Source: Spirochaetaceae bacterium (GTDB lineage: Bacteria > Spirochaetota > Spirochaetia > Treponematales > Breznakiellaceae). Taken from it: a stretch of DNA of 15,302 nucleotides. A program made the translations under genes and the position numbers. The stretch lies in contig JAITXS010000083.1 of the NCBI GenBank assembly GCA_031284645.1, positions 1 through 15,302 of the forward strand, in the 5' to 3' direction. The notes under the pieces are model-generated. The model worked only from the letters and a program-made list of their open reading frames with translations. It did no database searches and was not told the DNA's origin. Below, piece by piece: positions 1 to 7,296 of this stretch (its first letter is position 1; each line of letters opens with the position of its first letter).

Positions 1-1142
1 ATCGCGTTGATCTTGATTCCCCTGTTTTGAGCAGCCGTTATAGCCATTTCCTCTGTGATATCCCCTTTCGGGATAGGATGAGGCGGCGCATCACCAATCA
101 GGATGACCAGATTTTCAACTGCCGACCAGGGAAATTGAAGAGCAGCGTCATAGAGGGCCTCGTCCACCGCTTCGGGAATATCCCTGCCGCCGACTGCGCG
201 TATGCTGTCCAAAGATTTCTGAAACAGGGCAAGATCATTGGTAAAAGGGATGACTTTTGTGATATACGCATCCTCATAATCACGATAGAGCACCATACCG
301 ATACGAAAGGTCTCAAACTCCAGAGATAAATCTTTGGTTTGCGCGATAAGGAGACTGCGTATCGCGCTAATATCATTTTTCATGCTTGCCGTGGTATCAA
401 GGCAGATGACCAGATCAAGACTGCTTATTTTAGGCTCTTTACCGGCTTGTTCCTGTATAATCGCTTTGATTTTATCGACAATGTCTTCGGGGCCTATCGA
501 ATGATAGAGCGTGCCGCCTGTAGCGCCGGTTATGCGCTCAAAAGCATCCTCTGTGTCTTTCATGAAATTGGCTTCCGGCGGCCCCTCAAGCGGAGCTTGG
601 GTAATTTCAAGGATAAAAGGGTTATCTTTAAAGCTCCCGCGATAGTCTGCATAGGGCAGTGAAAAAGCCCTGATATTGATGTAGGTACCGTTCCCTACAT
701 ACACTTCTCCGTGCCGTGTCTCGGGATAGCCGTAATAAACAATATAAGGGATATAGATATGAAAAACTTCCGCGCCGATTTCCGGAATATACTCCGCAGT
801 CGAGTCAATTAATGGCCAGCCGCCGGTTTGGGTCAAGGGGAGACCATCAATAAAGCGTATCTCGTTTCCGTTGACAGGATTCCATGTATTTGCCCGATAT
901 GCATAATTAGGTTCCCTTAACAAGGGATCACGGGTTGTTTCGGTAAGTAAGACAGACGCGATTTCCGGTTTTTTCCTGATATAAAGATGATATCCGCCAT
1001 CGGCACCTTGCGAGATCCACAAATCTTCGCTGTCTATTGACAGAAGAGCCGGTTCGACCGCAGGAACAATACCCTCTTGGGCATAGACCGGTATCGCAAG
1101 TGCCAACAGCATACTTAGCGCAAGAAAGAGTTTGGACGTCAT
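1..1142 (-). CDS. Secreted von Willebrand factor type A (VWA) domain protein, C-terminus cut by window edge
   Basis: An open frame runs from ATG at 1142 to the left edge with no stop, giving about 380 residues. Residues 1-22 form a signal peptide (MTSKLFLALSMLLALAIPVYAQ has a short basic n-region, a hydrophobic core and an AxA-like cleavage site), so the protein is exported. Residues about 23-240 match nothing I recognise. A VWA domain begins near residue 245: the MIDAS motif DTTASM is at 249-254, preceded by a hydrophobic strand, and the later strand motif LIGDAPP has its Asp at 351. VWA domains bind partner proteins through a bound divalent metal. The first ATG has no clear Shine-Dalgarno sequence; it was chosen because it gives a proper signal peptide. 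The gene lies 91 bp downstream of fliQ on the same strand, but nothing ties it to flagella. Confidence 0.85.
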   Translation of the reverse strand, partial: MTSKLFLALSMLLALAIPVYAQEGIVPAVEPALLSIDSEDLWISQGADGGYHLYIRKKPEIASVLLTETTRDPLLREPNYAYRANTWNPVNGNEIRFIDGLPLTQTGGWPLIDSTAEYIPEIGAEVFHIYIPYIVYYGYPETRHGEVYVGNGTYINIRAFSLPYADYRGSFKDNPFILEITQAPLEGPPEANFMKDTEDAFERITGATGGTLYHSIGPEDIVDKIKAIIQEQAGKEPKISSLDLVICLDTTASMKNDISAIRSLLIAQTKDLSLEFETFRIGMVLYRDYEDAYITKVIPFTNDLALFQKSLDSIRAVGGRDIPEAVDEALYDAALQFPWSAVENLVILIGDAPPHPIPKGDITEEMAITAAQNRGIKINA

Positions 1143-1233
1143 ATCTTTTTTATCGGCAGTTCCGGCTAAAAAAACTCTAAAAATCTCTGTAGCGAGCAAC
1201 GAGGGTATGGGGTTTGGAATGATACGATAATCC

Positions 1234-1515
1234 TTAGGCCCGGGGGATTCCTGCCATTGCCGGTATCAAGTGGAAAAGCTCTATTGTGTAATTGCCAAGC
1301 TGAGTAAACATCCAGCCTCCGAGAAACGCGAGTACCAGAAGTATGGCGATAATTTTTGGCACAAAAGTAAGCGTCTGTTCCTGAATTTGGGTGGCTGCTT
1401 GCAGTATTGCCACGACAAGACCGACTCCCAAAGCAGTTAAGAGCAAAGGCGCTGCAAGAATAATTACCTGATAAATCCCTCCGCGTAAAAGCGCTACAAT
1501 GTCACCCAGAGACAT
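1234..1515 (-). CDS. fliQ: Flagellar biosynthetic protein FliQ
   Basis: This 93-residue protein has the usual FliQ length and two hydrophobic segments (about residues 16-39 and 53-73) around the conserved core AATQIQEQTLTFVPKI, typical of the FliQ/SctS family. FliQ is an inner-membrane part of the FliPQR export gate of the flagellar type III secretion apparatus. The start is secure: GGGAGGGA lies just upstream of the ATG at 1515. In most bacteria, spirochaetes included, fliQ sits between fliP and fliR. Here the upstream neighbour is nadD and the downstream neighbour a VWA protein gene, so this is a displaced single gene or a second copy. The domain call is firm; only genome context can say whether it is the sole fliQ. 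Confidence 0.93.
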   Translation of the reverse strand: MSLGDIVALLRGGIYQVIILAAPLLLTALGVGLVVAILQAATQIQEQTLTFVPKIIAILLVLAFLGGWMFTQLGNYTIELFHLIPAMAGIPRA

Positions 1516-1649
1516 AATGTCCCTCCCTCTGTTTATGATACCGTGCCGTAGAAAGTCTAAACCGTTTATCTGTTGTTCTTTTTGGTATATCGGGATTTAT
1601 ATAATCCGAACCGAACTACTTTACCATTTTTTGGGGGGAGGAGCAAGAA

Positions 1650-1677
1650 GCCTTGAAACAATTGCCTTGAAACAATA
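1650..1677. repeat. Short tandem repeat, 14-bp unit x2, upstream of fliQ
   Basis: GCCTTGAAACAATT at 1650-1663 is followed directly by GCCTTGAAACAATA at 1664-1677, and a partial third TTGAAAC begins at 1679. It lies in the 214-bp gap between the nadD stop and the fliQ start, about 135-165 bp upstream of fliQ. An AT-rich hairpin, GGATT-ATATA-AATCC on the minus strand, lies at about 1591-1605 closer to fliQ. No gene is visible in this gap. The repeat could be operator-like or a replication-slippage product. Confidence 0.5.
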
Positions 1678-1729
1678 TTTGAAACGGAAAGGGCTAAAGG
1701 TATGTCATATTTAATCTTGATAAGTACAG

Positions 1730-2926
1730 CTATGCCCACTCGATCAGCTCAAGCCCGCGGGCTTTAAGAAATTCAAGCGTTGCCTTATGAACAATGTCAA
1801 AAAGTTCGTTAAGATCTGCAAGAGCCGAGGAACCAAAAGCAAGGGCTCGAAGCTTCTCGTCAACCGTAGAGCGCCCTGTCTCAATTTTATCAGTAAGATA
1901 GACAATTTTCGCAAGAGGCCCCATGCCCGCCCGGCCTGATGTATGATACCGGAGCGCCTCAATGACATCGGCGTCATCGATCCCAAAGCACTCTTGTATG
2001 AGTATCGCGGCGGCGCGTCCGTGCAGCATTGAAGGCTTTTTAAGCTCAAGCGGGGAAAATGGCAGATGGTCTTGCTGTGCAAGCTCGATCATCCGGTCGC
2101 AGGGTAGTTCTTTTGCCATATCGTGGCTTATACCGGCAAGATACGCCTTGGGAACATCAAAACCGAAACGAGCCGCAAGGTCGGCGCAGTGAAGCGCGAC
2201 ATTACGCGAATGAAGAAAGCGGCGGATACTCAGCATTGAGCGCACCTTATTTTCGATATCCACAAGAGACGGCGAAACCGAAATCGAATTTTTTTGTGCC
2301 GCAGATCCCGACCCGCCGAGAGCTTCACCCGAGCACGGTGTACCACTGTGCGGGCGCGGGGCGCATCCGTAAAGAGCCCGATCTTCGATAATGTTCCACA
2401 CCCCATTGGGCGTCAGCTCATGCCATGCTTTGCCGGATGCGATGAGCGCGCGGACAGCGGCTGAGGAAAGCTCAAAAGTCTCATTATTCAACAATTTGTG
2501 CGGATAAGGAAAATTGTTCATGTTTTTTTCACGTGATGCAACAAGGATATCCGAGACAAAGCCGATCTTATCCGCGTCCTTCCATTTTGGGAAACCGGCA
2601 ATAAGGTCATCTCCTAAAACAAGCGCCGGCTTGCCCTCGGGCAGGTATCGGGCGCTTATATCCTTTATCGTGTCAATCGTATAGGAAAGACCACCGCGTT
2701 TTATTTCCGTGTCGTCAACAGTAAAACGCCGATCAGCGCTTATCGCGGCAAGTATCATTTCCAGCCGGATAGCCGCGGAATCCCGCTGTGCCTCTGATTT
2801 AAAAGGCGAATGAAATGCCGGTACAAAGATAATCCTGTCATATCCGGCCTGAAGCGCCGCTTCGGCAAGTTTTATATGTCCTCTATGAATCGGGTCAAAG
2901 CTCCCGCCCAGAATCGCAAATTTCAC
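1730..2926 (-). CDS. nadD: Fused nicotinate-nucleotide adenylyltransferase (NadD) and YqeK-type HD phosphohydrolase
   Basis: The N-terminal domain (residues about 1-187 from the GTG start) is NadD, which adenylylates nicotinate mononucleotide in NAD synthesis. It has the nucleotidyltransferase motif GGSFDPIHRGH at 7-17, GLSYTIDTI at 79-87 and the SSxxxR signature at 154-159. A Gly/Ser-rich linker (about 188-228) leads to a YqeK-like HD domain (about 236-395) with H246, H268-D269, H302, H328 and D346 as likely metal ligands. YqeK proteins hydrolyse diadenosine tetraphosphate. The two are often adjacent genes; fusion is known in some lineages. Two starts are possible. GTG at 2926 matches where the family begins and lies 6 nt after a good -10 box. 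ATG at 2968 would add 14 non-family residues, has only a weak AGG before it and lies upstream of that promoter. Confidence 0.92.
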   Translation of the reverse strand: MKFAILGGSFDPIHRGHIKLAEAALQAGYDRIIFVPAFHSPFKSEAQRDSAAIRLEMILAAISADRRFTVDDTEIKRGGLSYTIDTIKDISARYLPEGKPALVLGDDLIAGFPKWKDADKIGFVSDILVASREKNMNNFPYPHKLLNNETFELSSAAVRALIASGKAWHELTPNGVWNIIEDRALYGCAPRPHSGTPCSGEALGGSGSAAQKNSISVSPSLVDIENKVRSMLSIRRFLHSRNVALHCADLAARFGFDVPKAYLAGISHDMAKELPCDRMIELAQQDHLPFSPLELKKPSMLHGRAAAILIQECFGIDDADVIEALRYHTSGRAGMGPLAKIVYLTDKIETGRSTVDEKLRALAFGSSALADLNELFDIVHKATLEFLKARGLELIEWA

Positions 2927-2932
2927 GATGCA

Positions 2933-2961
2933 AGCATACCATAAAATTAAATCTTTGTAAA
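2933..2961 (-). promoter_or_regulatory. Putative sigma-70 promoter of nadD, leaderless arrangement
   Basis: On the minus strand TTTACA (2961-2956) is followed after exactly 17 nt by TATGCT (2938-2933). The expected transcription start is at or next to the GTG at 2926, which has no Shine-Dalgarno sequence, so the message may be leaderless. This is sequence matching only. Confidence 0.5.
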
Positions 2962-2992
2962 TTTGCATTGAATAGACCTATGTTTCACGCAT

Positions 2993-3027
2993 ATGTTACG
3001 CGCGGTATGTTACGCGCGGTATTGACT
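2993..3027 (+). promoter_or_regulatory. Perfect 14-bp tandem repeat next to the putative cysE -35 box
   Basis: ATGTTACGCGCGGT occurs at 2993-3006 and again without a gap at 3007-3020, followed directly by TTGACT (3022-3027), a good -35 hexamer. The -10 is less clear: GAAAAT at 3045-3050 gives 17-nt spacing. The repeat lies between the divergent nadD and cysE starts. Two tandem copies on the same face next to a -35 box look like a two-site operator, but no regulator is identifiable. Confidence 0.5.
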
Positions 3028-3078
3028 TTCAGGTATCTTTCTATGAAAATTAGAGGTTTATTACGGAGAAAAACAGAA

Positions 3079-4050
3079 ATGAAAGAAAAAGAATGCCAAA
3101 ATATAAAAGCTATTATTACATCACTTCTTGACAGTTACCGGGAAAGTGAGTCCACAATAAATTCTAATTTTGCGTGTCAGCTTAATCACTCGGCTATTCT
3201 CACGGTTATTGATAAATTACGGCAGCTTATGTTTCCCTATCATTTCGGTAAAAAAAACATCTCGCCGGATTTTCTTGAGTATCATACCGGTGAACTGATT
3301 GAGGAAGTGATTTTTGATCTTGTCAAAGAAATTGAGTGCGCGCTCCGGCTTCGTAAAAACATGGAAAGCGTTTCCGGCGAAGATTTTAAAACCCAGGCCC
3401 GTGAAATTGTACTAAAATTTTTATCGAAGCTTGGTGAAGTTCGGTGCATTCTCTCGACCGATATTGACGCGACTTTTGACGGAGATCCTGCGGCAAACAG
3501 CAAAAACGAGATTATCTCATCGTATCCGGGCATTTACGCGATTATGGTGAATCGCCTTGCCCATGTTTTATATCAACTTGACGTTCCGCTTATTCCCCGT
3601 ATAATGACCGAACACGCGCATAGTCTGACCGGAATTGACATCAATCCCGGCGCAATAATCGGGCGCCGTTTTTTTATTGATCACGGAACCGGCATTGTCA
3701 TAGGCGAAACGACTATTATCGGTAACAATGTTAAGGTCTATCAGGGGGTAACACTCGGTGCTCTTTCTACCCGCGACGGGCAGGCGCTAAAATCCGTCAA
3801 GCGCCATCCAACAATAGAGGATAATGTTACCATTTACTCAGGTGCCTCAATACTCGGCGGCGCTACAATCATCGGTAAGGTGGTTGTTATCGGTAGTAAC
3901 GCTTTTGTGACAAAATCCGTACCCGAAGGAACAAGGGTGAGCATCCGCAATCCTGAATTGCGTTTCACCACCAAGCAAGAGTGCCGCGACTGCCTTGATA
4001 TCAGCTGCATGGAATTAGGACAGGAAGGATTTTGGGACTATCAGATTTAA
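3079..4050 (+). CDS. cysE: Serine O-acetyltransferase
   Basis: This 323-residue enzyme transfers acetyl from acetyl-CoA to serine, the first step of cysteine synthesis. The N-terminal half (about 1-165) is helical. The C-terminal half is a left-handed beta-helix of hexapeptide repeats (about 183-290) with the family core FIDHGTGIVIGET. D201-H202 align with the catalytic Asp-His of E. coli CysE, H243 in KRHPTIEDN with its second active-site His, and D136 in GDPAANS with the substrate Asp. The length matches the longer SatA/EpsC-like class rather than the 273-residue E. coli enzyme. A cysteine-containing tail (CRDCLDISC) follows the helix. The start at 3079 has GGAG ten bases upstream. The open frame extends to 2968, but that stretch covers the tandem repeat and promoter, so the longer start is rejected. 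Confidence 0.93.
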   Translation: MKEKECQNIKAIITSLLDSYRESESTINSNFACQLNHSAILTVIDKLRQLMFPYHFGKKNISPDFLEYHTGELIEEVIFDLVKEIECALRLRKNMESVSGEDFKTQAREIVLKFLSKLGEVRCILSTDIDATFDGDPAANSKNEIISSYPGIYAIMVNRLAHVLYQLDVPLIPRIMTEHAHSLTGIDINPGAIIGRRFFIDHGTGIVIGETTIIGNNVKVYQGVTLGALSTRDGQALKSVKRHPTIEDNVTIYSGASILGGATIIGKVVVIGSNAFVTKSVPEGTRVSIRNPELRFTTKQECRDCLDISCMELGQEGFWDYQI

Positions 4051-4078
4051 GGACGGCTTGACTTAAGACCTGCGAGCG

Positions 4079-4627
4079 TTAAAATCCGGCAAGATAGGAT
4101 ATACCAAGTATCAATATAGCCCTTAGAATATCATTGTTCGCATCCGGTGCAAGAAAAGAGAGACGGCTGCCGTACCACCAGAACAGGCCCATTTTCGTAT
4201 CAATGCGGAAGGCATACTCGGTAAAATCCTCTCGTTTACTTTGTTCTCCAAAAAAAAGATAGGCAAGTTCCTCAAGGATAGCACTAAAATCATAGAGTGC
4301 GCCACGGTAGTCTCCCTGTTCTATCTTTGCATAAAAGGCCGGAAGTCGGCCTTGTAATATCTCCTTGCGAGCCTCATCTGATTTTTCTACCCATGTCTTT
4401 GCGATTAAAAGTGAAAGATTCGTTTTAAAATGAGCAAAAAACTGCATAAAAAGCACTTGAGAGTCAAGCAATCTGTTAAAATCCGTTTCGATTTCCAGGC
4501 ATTGTGCATACGACTTTACCGCATCAAGAGAGGGTGTTTTCGGAGAATCAGGAGGAAAGAGAGCTTCCGCCGTCTTCCTGTATTCTTTTGGCATGGAATT
4601 TACGGCGTTAGGTGAATTGATGAACAT
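4079..4627 (-). CDS. Unrecognised 182-residue protein
   Basis: I do not recognise a family. The protein is soluble-looking and rich in aromatic and charged residues, with helix-like stretches (for example residues about 35-75 and 95-130). The last 18 residues (NDILRAILILGISYLAGF) are hydrophobic and could form a tail anchor or a buried helix. There is no signal peptide. The frame is convincingly coding: it fills the space between cysE and the epimerase gene with short gaps, and the opposite strand has no competing gene. ATG at 4627 lacks a Shine-Dalgarno sequence; a perfect TTGACA lies at 4662-4657 on the minus strand, but no good -10 follows at normal spacing. ATG at 4594 is an alternative start, also without a ribosome binding site. 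The stop is 28 bp from the convergent cysE stop, with no visible terminator hairpin between them. Confidence 0.7.
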   Translation of the reverse strand: MFINSPNAVNSMPKEYRKTAEALFPPDSPKTPSLDAVKSYAQCLEIETDFNRLLDSQVLFMQFFAHFKTNLSLLIAKTWVEKSDEARKEILQGRLPAFYAKIEQGDYRGALYDFSAILEELAYLFFGEQSKREDFTEYAFRIDTKMGLFWWYGSRLSFLAPDANNDILRAILILGISYLAGF

Positions 4628-4750
4628 AGTTAAGTTTGCTATAAAGAGGGATTATCTGTCAATCCTTTGCGCTGCCCCCATATCGGATTTTGTTATCCGG
4701 GATCTCGGGGTAGCGCATGGCTCTTTATCTTGGGCATTGCTCTGCGTTTA

Positions 4751-5788
4751 TCATGGTGACCCCAGATCTTTTCCGCTCAATTCCCTAAGGGCTTTTTCCC
4801 GTACCGCGATGATCTTATCGCACCATGTGTCGAATTCGGGATCTTCCCGCCGACATTCCGGATGGGAGAGGACATGCTCAATGGTCTTCCGCACTCCCTG
4901 ATCAAACCTGATAGCAGCACTAAAGCCCGGTACCAGTCGTTTGAGCTTGGAGCAGTCAAAGACCACTGAATTAGCCTTGTCCCCTAATAAGCCGCCTCTA
5001 ACATCGTAAGATTGTGCTGCTGAAGCAAGGAATTCACTTGAGACATGCACTGCTTTAAGGGGCTTCTCCAATGCTGCGGCTATAACTTGATAAATCTGAT
5101 TCCATGTAAGGCTTTCATCGGAACATATCTGAACCATTTGTCCCAAGGCATGGATATTCCCCATAAGGCCGATAAAACCTTCGGCGAAATCGCTGTTATG
5201 GGTCAGCGTCCAGAGGCTTGCCCCGTCACCGGGGATTATTACCGGTTTTCCCTCAATGATGCGTTTTAATACCTGCCAGCTTCCCTTGTCGCCGTGCAGT
5301 GCCACAGGAACTTTTCGTTCATCATAGGTATGACTGGGCAAAACAATAGTAATGGGGAAGCCTTCTTTCCGGTATTTTTCGATAAAAAAATCCTCGCAGG
5401 CAATTTTATTTTGGGAATATTCCCAAAAGGGATTTATGTGCGGAGTGCTTTCATTGATAAGATAGTCTGTCGGGGGCTTCTGATACACCGAGGCGGAACT
5501 GATAAAAATATACTGCCGGGTTTTATCCTTGAAAAGCCGGTAATCCCGTTCCGCCTGTTCGGGCCGCATGATAATAAAATCCGCTACCACGTCAAAAGAA
5601 AGTTCCTTTAATTTTTCTGCGGCATCGGCCTCATTGGTGATATCGCAGTGAATTTCCTTTACTCCGGCAGGCAGGATCGTGTTGCGTGTAGCACGATTAA
5701 GGAGCCAGAGCTCCCATCCTCTTTCTAAAAGTTTCCGTGATATAGCGGCGCTGATCGTTCCGGTACCGCCGATAAGTAGTGCTTTCAT
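4751..5788 (-). CDS. NAD(P)-dependent epimerase/dehydratase, extended SDR family
   Basis: This 345-residue Rossmann-fold enzyme carries the nucleotide-binding motif GGTGTIS at 7-13, an acidic strand-end motif HCDITNEADA near 48-57, the catalytic Ser region ISSASVY at 96-102 and the active-site Y124-x3-K128 (YSQNK). These define an extended short-chain dehydrogenase, the class that includes sugar-nucleotide epimerases and dehydratases. The C-terminal half (about 180-330) is the substrate-binding part, and the exact substrate cannot be read from sequence. AAGGAGGG just before the ATG at 5788 makes the start secure. It follows the Gfo/Idh/MocA gene on the same strand after a 202-bp gap that contains a 14-bp palindrome, so it may be separately regulated. 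Together the two suggest carbohydrate modification or catabolism, which is inference. Confidence 0.88.
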   Translation of the reverse strand: MKALLIGGTGTISAAISRKLLERGWELWLLNRATRNTILPAGVKEIHCDITNEADAAEKLKELSFDVVADFIIMRPEQAERDYRLFKDKTRQYIFISSASVYQKPPTDYLINESTPHINPFWEYSQNKIACEDFFIEKYRKEGFPITIVLPSHTYDERKVPVALHGDKGSWQVLKRIIEGKPVIIPGDGASLWTLTHNSDFAEGFIGLMGNIHALGQMVQICSDESLTWNQIYQVIAAALEKPLKAVHVSSEFLASAAQSYDVRGGLLGDKANSVVFDCSKLKRLVPGFSAAIRFDQGVRKTIEHVLSHPECRREDPEFDTWCDKIIAVREKALRELSGKDLGSP

Positions 5789-5817
5789 GTACCCTCCTTA
5801 GATCTTGGCAATTTTTC

Positions 5818-5831
5818 AAAATACGTATTTT
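5818..5831. promoter_or_regulatory. 14-bp perfect palindrome upstream of the epimerase gene
   Basis: AAAATACGTATTTT is a perfect dyad 30 bp upstream of the epimerase start codon. ATCTTGGCA occurs on each side of it (5802-5810 and 5865-5873 region) as a short direct repeat. It could be an operator or simply AT-rich sequence; no promoter is certain here. Confidence 0.35.
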
Positions 5832-5913
5832 CACCCCTAAGCATCCCGCGAAACTTCATGATAAATCTTGGCACAAAGGATACTCATAAGGGTAATACAA
5901 GTTTAATAATTTA

Positions 5914-5964
5914 TCAGATATCTTGTAAGCCTCTCTGAACCTGCCATTCATGGTGACATTTCAT
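5914..5964 (-). CDS. Possible 16-codon small ORF or leader peptide
   Basis: In the gap between the Gfo/Idh gene and the epimerase gene, AAAGGAG lies 5 nt upstream of an ATG at 5964. The resulting peptide is MKCHHEWQVQRGLQDI, then a stop. The ribosome binding site is as good as those of the real genes nearby, which is the only evidence. It could be a leader peptide, a remnant of a lost gene or chance. Confidence 0.2.
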   Translation of the reverse strand: MKCHHEWQVQRGLQDI

Positions 5965-5990
5965 ACAGGCTCCTTTATATACCGCATTAT

Positions 5991-7133
5991 TTATTTTGAT
6001 TTGTTAGGCGTCCGGCGTCCAAGCGTATGCAGATATTGGATAACAGACAGCGCATCGGCGGCGCTTGATTGGGGGAGTCGTTCTTTATCGCGAAGACAGG
6101 CAACAGCATCGGCGAGCATATTTGAAAAATAGCCGGTTTTTCCTTCCCAGGCGCCTTCGATTTTTTTAAGTGAGCGGAACCCTTCGGCATAGGGGCTGGG
6201 GGCACTTTGCCAAATTTCAAATACTCCGTTCCCTATTCTGATAAGACCTTTTGCAAGAGAAATTTCAATTTCAAAAACAAGCATATCCCTATCCGCATCT
6301 ACTTCAATAATGAATGGGATCTTTTGTTTTTCCGATTCAAGCATACCGGCAAGAAAACTCACTCCGCTGCTTGACGACAGCTTGACGCCGAATTTCGCCG
6401 TGTGTTTTATACGGGAGTCCGTTAAAAACATCATCGCATCAAAAAGATGTGTGCCGTCATGCCATAACACATCAAGGAGCCTTTTTCTTCCCATAGCAAG
6501 TGTTGCCTTTACGCCGCACAGAGCGCCAAGAGAGCCTTCTTTTAACAGGGATTTTACTTTAAGGTAATCGGCTGAATAACGGCGCTCATGATTGACGATT
6601 ATTTTAATGTCTCCCGAGCGGCTTAAAGCGGCAATTTTTTTTGCGTCTTTTAGTGTATCGGCTAAAGGTTTTTCGCAGATCACCAGGGGAACACGGTATC
6701 TTAACGCAAGCTCACTGTAATACCGGTGACTATCAGGATACGTCGCGATTATCAATATCGAACAGTTGTGTTTATCCAGCATTGTCCGGGCATCGGCATA
6801 GACATCGGCTTTCCACCGTTCGGCAAAAAGTTCGCGATGCCCACGATCTCTGTCACAGCCACAGACAAGAACACAATCGGGATTTGCGGCAACCGCTCCG
6901 CTATGCGTACACGGCTTTTCCCGGAGTTTGTCATTTTCGAGCAGGCTTGCGATACGTCCAAGCCCGATGATGCCGACCGGAATTTTGTCACTCTGCACCG
7001 GATGATCCGCCGGAGGATTGTGCACGAAAGGATCACTGCGCGGGTGTTTTTCCCCTGGTCTAATGACAAGTTCCCCTGTTTCGTTGGCGTTGTATGCGAT
7101 CACAAGATTCATGTATACAATGTTCAAAGACAT
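5991..7133 (-). CDS. Gfo/Idh/MocA family NAD(P)-dependent oxidoreductase
   Basis: Members of this family oxidise or reduce sugars, inositols and related polyols. The Rossmann start VGIIGLGRIA is at 53-62, the hallmark EKP motif (CEKPLAD) at 153-159, an NHERRY motif (the family's N-x-R-x-Y/F) at 181-186, and the GTHLFD segment with the likely catalytic-region His at 229. The C-terminal half is the usual alpha/beta substrate domain. The first 50 residues before the Rossmann fold are unusual, since most relatives begin within a few residues of GIIGLG. ATG at 7133 and ATG at 7112 are both in frame and neither has a Shine-Dalgarno sequence. A promoter at 7190-7162 would start transcription near 7155. 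The substrate is unknown. The frame is intact with no internal stop. Confidence 0.88.
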   Translation of the reverse strand: MSLNIVYMNLVIAYNANETGELVIRPGEKHPRSDPFVHNPPADHPVQSDKIPVGIIGLGRIASLLENDKLREKPCTHSGAVAANPDCVLVCGCDRDRGHRELFAERWKADVYADARTMLDKHNCSILIIATYPDSHRYYSELALRYRVPLVICEKPLADTLKDAKKIAALSRSGDIKIIVNHERRYSADYLKVKSLLKEGSLGALCGVKATLAMGRKRLLDVLWHDGTHLFDAMMFLTDSRIKHTAKFGVKLSSSSGVSFLAGMLESEKQKIPFIIEVDADRDMLVFEIEISLAKGLIRIGNGVFEIWQSAPSPYAEGFRSLKKIEGAWEGKTGYFSNMLADAVACLRDKERLPQSSAADALSVIQYLHTLGRRTPNKSK

Positions 7134-7161
7134 TTAAATATTCTGATATGTCCATGTTCCA

Positions 7162-7190
7162 TTTATAAACTATGCGGGCGTGCTTTTCAA
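7162..7190 (-). promoter_or_regulatory. Putative sigma-70 promoter of the Gfo/Idh/MocA gene
   Basis: On the minus strand TTGAAA (7190-7185) is followed after 17 nt by TATAAA (7167-7162), close to consensus. The predicted start of transcription falls near 7155, where an out-of-frame ATG begins a 31-codon ORF that ends at 7060. The oxidoreductase ATG at 7133 would have a leader of about 22 nt. Confidence 0.55.
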
Positions 7191-7260
7191 TGGGTAGACG
7201 GAACTCAAAATACAGGAGCATTGGTATCAATAGAAGAGCCGCCGGATGGCTTCGGTCTTT

Positions 7261-7289
7261 TTGACTAAGTCCCATCTTTCTTATATACT
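7261..7289 (+). promoter_or_regulatory. Putative sigma-70 promoter of the vanY-type gene, leaderless arrangement
   Basis: TTGACT (7261-7266), 17 nt, then TATACT (7284-7289) is a near-consensus promoter. The ATG at 7297 begins 7 nt after the -10 box, so transcription should start at or one base before the initiation codon. Confidence 0.6.
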
Positions 7290-7296
7290 TAAGGCT

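Noticed and set aside
27..662. Plus-strand open frames opposite the left end
   Set aside because: They are antisense shadows of the VWA protein gene, whose minus-strand frame has a signal peptide and a MIDAS motif.
1591..1640. Sigma-28 flagellar promoter for fliQ
   Set aside because: TAAAGT is present on the minus strand, but no GCCGATAA-like box occurs at the 11-nt spacing.
2968..3078. N-terminal extension of the serine acetyltransferase to ATG 2968
   Set aside because: It would translate the tandem repeat and the promoter; ATG at 3079 has a ribosome binding site and matches the family start.
4051..4078. Terminator between the convergent cysE and 182-residue protein genes
   Set aside because: The 28 bp contain no hairpin or T-run that would support it.
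6726..7268. Plus-strand 180-codon frame
   Set aside because: It is antisense to the oxidoreductase, shows no recognisable motif and overlaps the divergent promoter region.
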